A stretch of DNA of 64,000 bases, from assembly GCF_032681285.1 (NCBI RefSeq), contig NZ_CP136336.1, positions 979,001 to 1,043,000 on the forward strand, given 5' to 3'. Position numbers and translations under genes: made by a program. The notes beneath the pieces were generated by a model. The model was given only the letters and a program-made list of their open reading frames with translations, had not been told where the DNA came from and made no database searches. This stretch comes from Piscinibacter gummiphilus. GTDB taxonomy: Bacteria > Pseudomonadota > Gammaproteobacteria > Burkholderiales > Burkholderiaceae_C. Every line of letters begins with the position of its first letter. Position 1 is the first letter of the stretch. Below are positions 58,991 to 64,000 of the stretch, piece by piece.

Positions 58991-60799
58991 ATGAACCATC
59001 TGAAAGACGCTCATGTGCTGGTGCTCGGACTCGGTGAGTCCGGCCTCGCCATGGCGCGCTGGTGTGCGGACCACGGCGCGCGTGTGCGCGTGTGGGATTC
59101 GCGCGAAACCGCTCCGCAAGACGCGGCGCTGAAAGAGCAGGTGCCGTCGGCCGAACGCCTGAGCGGCACGCTCGACGCCGCGCTGCTGCGCGAGGGTGTG
59201 CAACTGGTGCTGAAGAGCCCGGGCCTGGCGCCGGGCGACGAGCGCATCGCGCCGCTGCTCACGCTCGCGCGCGAGACCGGCGTGCCGGTGCAGGGCGAAC
59301 TCGACCTTTTTGCGCGCGCGCTGGCCGACCTGAAAGCCGAGCGTGGCTACTCGCCCAAGGTGATCGCCATCACCGGCACCAATGGCAAGACGACCACCAC
59401 CTCGATGACCGGCCAGCTGGTCGAGCGCACCGGCAAGCGGGTGGCCGTGGCCGGCAACATCGGGCCGACGATGCTGCAGACGCTCGCCGATGCGCTGGCG
59501 CTGGAGCCGGCGCCGGCGGCGCCTGTGGCGGAGTCAACCGACGTCGTGCCCAACGAGCCGGTGACCGAGCCCCCCGCGCCGGTGGACGACGACGTGATCG
59601 CCGCAGAAACGGAAGCCCTGGGGGCGCAGGAAATCTCGGCCGAGACCGAAGCGGCTGCGATGGCGGCCGAGCCTGCTGCGGCCGCGGCCGAAGTGCCGCC
59701 TGCCGACGACGAACCCACCGGCGGCGGCCCGCCGCCCCACCTGATTCCCCCGCCGCCGCCCGGCCCGGTGTTCGAGCACCTGCCTGACGTGTGGGTGCTG
59801 GAGTTGTCGAGCTTCCAGCTCGACGGCGTGCAGGGCTTCGAGCCCACCGCCGCCACCGTGCTCAACGTCACGCAAGACCACCTCGACTGGCACGGCTGCC
59901 TCGAGTCGTATGCCGCCGCGAAGGCGCGCATCTTCGGCAAGGAAGCGGTGATGGTCATCAACCGTGACGACCCGCTGGTCGAGAAAATGATCCCGCCGCC
60001 CGTGCCGGGCAAGGGCCGCTTCGCGAAGCCCGTCGAGCGCCACGTGGTTCGCTTCGGGCTCGATGCGCCGCAGCGCCCGGGTGACTTTGGCCTGATGGTC
60101 GAGAACGGCATCGCCTGGCTGGTGCGTGCACTGGAGCCCGATGAATCCGGCGTGAAGAAGCCCAAGAAGGGCGCCGCGGTCGAAGAGGAAGACCTGATGA
60201 TCCAGCGCCTCATGCCGGCCGATGCGCTGCGCGTGCGGGGCCGCCACAACGCCGCCAACGCCCTGGCCGCACTCGCATTGGCGACGGCTGCAGGTTGCCC
60301 GCTGGCACCCATGCTGCACGGCCTGCGCGAGTACGCGGGCGAGCCGCATCGCGTGGAGTTCGTCGCCGCCGTCAACGGCGTGGAGGCCTACGACGACAGC
60401 AAGGGCACCAACGTCGGCGCCACCGTAGCCGCGTTGAACGGCCTGGGCGAAGACAAGTCGCCGAGCAAGCTCGTCGTCATCCTCGGCGGTGACGGCAAGG
60501 GGCAGGACTTCACCCCGCTCGCCATCCCCGTGCAGCGCCATGTGCGCGCGGTGGCCACCCTCGGCCGCGATGCCGAGGCCATCGAGCAGGTGTTGCTTCA
60601 TAGCGGCGTGCCAGTGCAGCGGCACGCGTCGCTCGAAGAGGCCACGCGCTGGGCCTTCCAGCGCGCGCATGCAGGCGATGCGGTGCTCTTGAGCCCGGCC
60701 TGCGCGAGCCTCGACATGTTCCGCAACTATGCGCACCGCGCCGAGGTCTTCGTGGCCGAAGTGCAGGCCATCGCATCCGCCAGTGGGGAGGTGGTGTGA
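58991..60799 (+). CDS. murD: UDP-MurNAc-L-Ala:D-Glu ligase with long low-complexity insertion
   Basis: A 602-residue MurD, about 100 longer than usual. The P-loop is GTNGKTTTT (129-137), the central '[20 protein letters not shown]' and C-terminal '[14 protein letters not shown]' are normal. Between '[15 protein letters not shown]' and '[12 protein letters not shown]' there is an insertion (about 171-262) rich in Ala, Pro, Glu and Asp, with a poly-Pro run. A second smaller charged stretch ('[16 protein letters not shown]') lies near residue 395. Catalytic residues appear intact, so it should work; the insertion is probably a disordered loop. Confidence 0.95.
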   Translation: MNHLKDAHVLVLGLGESGLAMARWCADHGARVRVWDSRETAPQDAALKEQVPSAERLSGTLDAALLREGVQLVLKSPGLAPGDERIAPLLTLARETGVPVQGELDLFARALADLKAERGYSPKVIAITGTNGKTTTTSMTGQLVERTGKRVAVAGNIGPTMLQTLADALALEPAPAAPVAESTDVVPNEPVTEPPAPVDDDVIAAETEALGAQEISAETEAAAMAAEPAAAAAEVPPADDEPTGGGPPPHLIPPPPPGPVFEHLPDVWVLELSSFQLDGVQGFEPTAATVLNVTQDHLDWHGCLESYAAAKARIFGKEAVMVINRDDPLVEKMIPPPVPGKGRFAKPVERHVVRFGLDAPQRPGDFGLMVENGIAWLVRALEPDESGVKKPKKGAAVEEEDLMIQRLMPADALRVRGRHNAANALAALALATAAGCPLAPMLHGLREYAGEPHRVEFVAAVNGVEAYDDSKGTNVGATVAALNGLGEDKSPSKLVVILGGDGKGQDFTPLAIPVQRHVRAVATLGRDAEAIEQVLLHSGVPVQRHASLEEATRWAFQRAHAGDAVLLSPACASLDMFRNYAHRAEVFVAEVQAIASASGEVV

Positions 60800-62061
60800 C
60801 GACGCTTGCCGGACGCTTCGCCTTCGTCGGTTCGCTGAAAGAGCGGCTGCTGTCGCTCGTCAAGCGCGACGGCAGCAGCAGCGTGCCCATCCGCGACTGG
60901 ACCGGTGCATCCGGCCAGCCCACCAAGCTGCATGGCTTCGACCTGCAGCTGATCTGGGTCGTGCTGGCCTTGATGGCGCTCGGCCTCGTGATGGTCTATT
61001 CGGCCTCGGTCGCGCTGCCAGACAACCCGAAGTTCGCGCGCTATGCGCCCACGCACTTCCTCGTGCGGCATGCGCTGTCCATCCTCGTGGCATTTGTCGC
61101 AGCGGTGATCGTGATCCAGGTGCCGGTGAACGTGTGGGAGAAATTCGCGCCCTGGGTGTTCGTGGCGGCACTCCTGCTGCTGGTGCTGGTGCTGATCCCC
61201 GGCATCGGCAAGGGCGTGAACGGCGCGCGCCGCTGGATCCCGCTGGGCTTCACCAACTTCCAGCCGTCCGAGCTCGCCAAGCTCGCGATTGCGCTCTACG
61301 CCGCCAACTACATGGTGCGCAAGATGGAGGTGAAGGAGAACTTCTTCCGGGCCGTGATGCCGATGGCGGTGAGCGTGGCGGTGGTGGGCCTCCTGCTGCT
61401 CGCCGAGCCCGACATGGGCGCCTTCATGGTGATCGCGGCCATCGCGATGGGCATCCTCTTCCTCGGCGGCGTGAACGGGCGCATGTTCTTCCTGATCACC
61501 GCCGTGCTGGTGGGCGCCTTCGTGCTGATGATCACCTTCAGCGAATGGCGGCGCGAGCGCATCTTTGCCTACCTCAACCCGTGGGACGAGAAGTACACGC
61601 TCGGCAAGGCCTACCAGCTCTCGCACTCGCTGATCGCCTTCGGCCGCGGCGAGATCTTCGGCCAGGGGCTGGGCGGCAGCGTCGAGAAGCTGCACTACCT
61701 GCCCGAGGCGCACACCGACTTCCTGCTCGCCGTGATCGGCGAGGAGCTGGGCTTCATCGGCGTGGCGGCCGTGATCTGCGCCTTCTTCTGGCTCGCACGG
61801 CGCATCTTCCACATCGGCCGCCAGGCGGTGGCACTCGACCGGGTGTTCGCCGGGCTCTTCGCGCAAGGCATCGGCATCTGGATCGGCGGCCAGGCCTTCA
61901 TCAACATGGGTGTGAACCTGGGCGTGCTGCCGACCAAGGGGCTGACGCTGCCGCTGATGAGCTTCGGCGGCTCGGGCATCCTGATGAACCTGGTGACGCT
62001 TGCGATCGTCTTGCGCATCGACATTGAGAACCGGCAGCTGATGAGAGGGGGCCGCGCATGA
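60796..62061 (+). CDS. ftsW: Septal peptidoglycan glycosyltransferase FtsW
   Basis: A 421-residue SEDS-family polymerase with 10 predicted helices. Landmarks are '[20 protein letters not shown]', '[19 protein letters not shown]' and '[19 protein letters not shown]'. It works with FtsI at the septum. The start is GTG overlapping the murD stop (GTGA). An N-terminal cytoplasmic tail of about 50 residues precedes the first helix. Confidence 0.95.
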   Translation: MTTLAGRFAFVGSLKERLLSLVKRDGSSSVPIRDWTGASGQPTKLHGFDLQLIWVVLALMALGLVMVYSASVALPDNPKFARYAPTHFLVRHALSILVAFVAAVIVIQVPVNVWEKFAPWVFVAALLLLVLVLIPGIGKGVNGARRWIPLGFTNFQPSELAKLAIALYAANYMVRKMEVKENFFRAVMPMAVSVAVVGLLLLAEPDMGAFMVIAAIAMGILFLGGVNGRMFFLITAVLVGAFVLMITFSEWRRERIFAYLNPWDEKYTLGKAYQLSHSLIAFGRGEIFGQGLGGSVEKLHYLPEAHTDFLLAVIGEELGFIGVAAVICAFFWLARRIFHIGRQAVALDRVFAGLFAQGIGIWIGGQAFINMGVNLGVLPTKGLTLPLMSFGGSGILMNLVTLAIVLRIDIENRQLMRGGRA

Positions 62062-63137
62062 GCGCCAAGCACCTCGTCATCATGGCGGCGGGTACGGGGG
62101 GGCACGTGATTCCCGGCCTCGCGGTCGCGACCGAAATGCAGAAGCGCGGCTGGACCGTCAGCTGGCTCGGCACCACGCATGGCATGGAGAACAAGCTCGT
62201 GCCGCCCTCGGGCATCCCGATGGACAACATCGCCTTCAGCGGCCTGCGCGGCAAGGGCCTGCTGCACACCGCGACCGGCGGCTTCCGGTTGCTGCTGGCG
62301 TTCTGGAGCTGCCTGCAGATCCTGCGCAAGCGAAAGGCCAGCGCGGTGCTCGGCATGGGCGGCTACGTGTGCTTCCCGGGCGGCCTGATGGCCTCGCTGC
62401 TGAGCAAGCCGCTGATGCTGGTGAACGCCGACGCGTCGCTGCTGATGAGCAACAAGAGCCTGCTGCCGGTGGCCGACAAGGTGGCCTTCGGCTTCGACGG
62501 TGAAGCGGCGCACAAGTTCAAGCAGGGCATCGTCACCGGGAACCCGGTGCGACCCGAGATCGAGAGCCTGCCGCCGCCGCTGGAGCGCTTCGAAGGCCGC
62601 ATCGGCGCGCTGCGCGTGCTGGTGGTGGGCGGCAGCCTCGGCGCGAGCGCGCTCAACGACGCGCTGCCGCGTGCCATCGCGCTGCTGCCGTTGCGCGAGC
62701 GGCCGGTGGTGACGCACCAGACCGGCACGGCGAACTTCGAGAAGGCGCGCGCCGACTACGCCGCGCTGCATGTCGATGCCGAGGTGCTGCCCTTCATCCA
62801 CAACATGAGCGAGCGCCTGGCCGAGTGCGACGTGATCATCTGCCGTGCCGGCGCGGTGACGGTGAGCGAGCTGTGTGCGGCTGGCGTGGCGAGCGTGCTG
62901 GTGCCGCTGGTCGTGAGCACGACCAGCCACCAGCGTGACAACGCCGAATGGATGGCGCGGCAAGGCGCCGCGATCCACCTGCCGCAGAGCGAGCTGACGC
63001 CGCAGCGATTGGCAGACCTCTTGAAGGGCCTCACGCGCGAAGCGCTGATGAGCATGGCGACCAAGGCGCGTGCCCTGGCGCGTGTGCACGCGGCGGCCCG
63101 GGTGGCCGATGAACTTGAAAGATTGGTGGCCGCATGA
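62058..63137 (+). CDS. murG: UDP-GlcNAc:lipid I GlcNAc transferase
   Basis: A 359-residue GT28 transferase making lipid II. It has '[20 protein letters not shown]', '[20 protein letters not shown]', '[13 protein letters not shown]' and the donor-site '[20 protein letters not shown]'. It overlaps ftsW (ATGA) and murC (ATGA). Confidence 0.96.
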   Translation: MSAKHLVIMAAGTGGHVIPGLAVATEMQKRGWTVSWLGTTHGMENKLVPPSGIPMDNIAFSGLRGKGLLHTATGGFRLLLAFWSCLQILRKRKASAVLGMGGYVCFPGGLMASLLSKPLMLVNADASLLMSNKSLLPVADKVAFGFDGEAAHKFKQGIVTGNPVRPEIESLPPPLERFEGRIGALRVLVVGGSLGASALNDALPRAIALLPLRERPVVTHQTGTANFEKARADYAALHVDAEVLPFIHNMSERLAECDVIICRAGAVTVSELCAAGVASVLVPLVVSTTSHQRDNAEWMARQGAAIHLPQSELTPQRLADLLKGLTREALMSMATKARALARVHAAARVADELERLVAA

Positions 63138-64000
63138 AGCACGCGGTGAAACACATTCACTTCGTCGGCATCGGTGGTGCCGGCATGAGCGGGATCGCGG
63201 AGATCCTGCACAACCTCGGCTACACGGTGTCGGGCTCGGACCAGAGCGACAGCCCGGTCTCGCGCCGGCTCGCGTCACTCGGCATCAAGGTGTTCGTCGG
63301 TCACGACGCCAAGAACATCGAAGGCTCGCAGGCCGTGGTGACCTCCACCGCCGTGAAGGGCGACAACCCCGAGGTGCTGGCCGCCCGCGCCAAGCGTGTG
63401 CCGCTGGTGCCGCGCGCGGTGATGCTGGCCGAGCTGATGCGCCTGAAGCAGGGCATCGCCATCGCCGGCACGCACGGCAAGACGACGACCACCTCGCTCG
63501 TGACGAGCGTGCTGGCCGAAGCGGGCGTCGACCCGACCTTCGTGATCGGCGGGCGGCTCAACGCGGCCGGTGCCAACTCGCGCCTGGGCTCGGGCGACTA
63601 CATCGTGGTGGAGGCCGACGAGTCGGATGCCTCATTCCTCAACCTGCTGCCGGTGATCAGCGTCGTGACCAACATCGACGCCGACCACATGGACACCTAC
63701 GGGCACGACCTGACCAAGCTCAAGGGCGCGTTCGTCGAGTTCCTGCACCGCATGCCGTTCTACGGCGCGGCCATCCTGTGTGGCGATGACCCCGGGGTGA
63801 AGTCGATCATCCCGATGGTGTCGCGGCCGGTGGTGACCTACGGCTTCGGGCCTGACAACCAGGTGCGTGCGGTCAACGTGAAGGCGCTCGAAGGCGGCCA
63901 GATGCGCTTCACCGCGCAGCGCCGCAACGGCGTGGTGATGCCGGATCTCGACATCACGCTCAACCTGCCGGGCGAGCACAACGTGCTGAACGCCTTGGCC
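63134..64000 (+). CDS. murC: UDP-MurNAc:L-Ala ligase, 3' end cut by the window
   Basis: The first 289 residues of MurC: '[20 protein letters not shown]' at the N-terminus, P-loop GTHGKTTTT at 112-120, and '[20 protein letters not shown]'. It joins L-Ala to UDP-MurNAc, the first step of peptide addition. The start overlaps the murG stop (ATGA). The remaining ~170 residues lie outside the window, where ddl and ftsQAZ are expected to follow. Confidence 0.95.
   Translation, partial: MKHAVKHIHFVGIGGAGMSGIAEILHNLGYTVSGSDQSDSPVSRRLASLGIKVFVGHDAKNIEGSQAVVTSTAVKGDNPEVLAARAKRVPLVPRAVMLAELMRLKQGIAIAGTHGKTTTTSLVTSVLAEAGVDPTFVIGGRLNAAGANSRLGSGDYIVVEADESDASFLNLLPVISVVTNIDADHMDTYGHDLTKLKGAFVEFLHRMPFYGAAILCGDDPGVKSIIPMVSRPVVTYGFGPDNQVRAVNVKALEGGQMRFTAQRRNGVVMPDLDITLNLPGEHNVLNALA

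Noticed and set aside
1..64000. CRISPR arrays, tRNA or rRNA genes, insertion sequences, phage attachment sites
   Set aside because: I looked for regularly spaced direct repeats, transposase or integrase proteins and tRNA-like ends and saw none.

Overview
The window looks like chromosomal DNA of a high-GC betaproteobacterium (order Burkholderiales, probably the Rubrivivax/Leptothrix/Rhizobacter side). The evidence is strong GC bias at third codon positions, a complete-order division and cell wall (dcw) cluster, a MobR/MobA pair very like that of Comamonas, and an intergenic repeat of the kind I know from Comamonadaceae. I see no rRNA, tRNA, insertion sequence, prophage or CRISPR array. Genes are packed tightly, many with ATGA, GTGA or TTGA overlaps. 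No gene-free stretch exceeds 300 bases.

Layout. 1-3512 (minus): start of an exported protein, then a FecR-like protein, a haem-binding/HAMP membrane protein and a Ser/Thr kinase in one direction. 3671-10997 (minus): a nitrogen-scavenging operon with allophanate hydrolase (AtzF), an ABC importer, AtzG, AtzE, an AtzH/HpxZ-like protein and a GntR repressor. A sigma-54-like promoter and a perfect GntR-type palindrome lie in front of it. 11168-18798: small membrane proteins, a histidine phosphatase, a NAD(P)H-hydrate dehydratase, an LLM flavoprotein next to a GH13 enzyme, and a PP2C-kinase fusion coupled to a formate/nitrite channel. 19018-26812: two SDRs, an AraC regulator, an MFS exporter, a leaderless amidase, and an ECF42-type sigma factor with VOC, SRPBCC and two YciI/DGPF proteins. 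26901-38685: a 966-residue putative metalloprotein with an HEXXXH motif and a cysteine-rich tail, a diguanylate cyclase, mobR/mobA, a GlxA-type regulator, a PAP2/haloperoxidase-like protein, a methyltransferase and a phospholipase D enzyme behind a short leader ORF.

38953-51119 is the most interesting region. A 10-gene minus-strand operon encodes a Cfa-like methyltransferase, an ACP, a soluble acyl-ACP desaturase, a membrane desaturase, a fatty acyl-AMP ligase, a hotdog thioesterase, a rubredoxin, an alpha/beta hydrolase, a second membrane desaturase and a DUF962 protein. Beside it are an AlkB-type hydroxylase with a ferredoxin-reductase fusion, and a LuxR-type regulator. Together they look like a dedicated pathway for a modified (polyunsaturated, acetylenic or hydroxylated) ACP-bound lipid, under a LuxR solo.

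51330-64000 (plus) is the dcw cluster: mraZ-rsmH-ftsL-ftsI-murE-murF-mraY-murD-ftsW-murG-murC. The last gene is cut by the window edge. The rsmH-ftsL junction carries an 11-codon micro-ORF with a strong ribosome binding site, and MurD carries a long low-complexity insertion.
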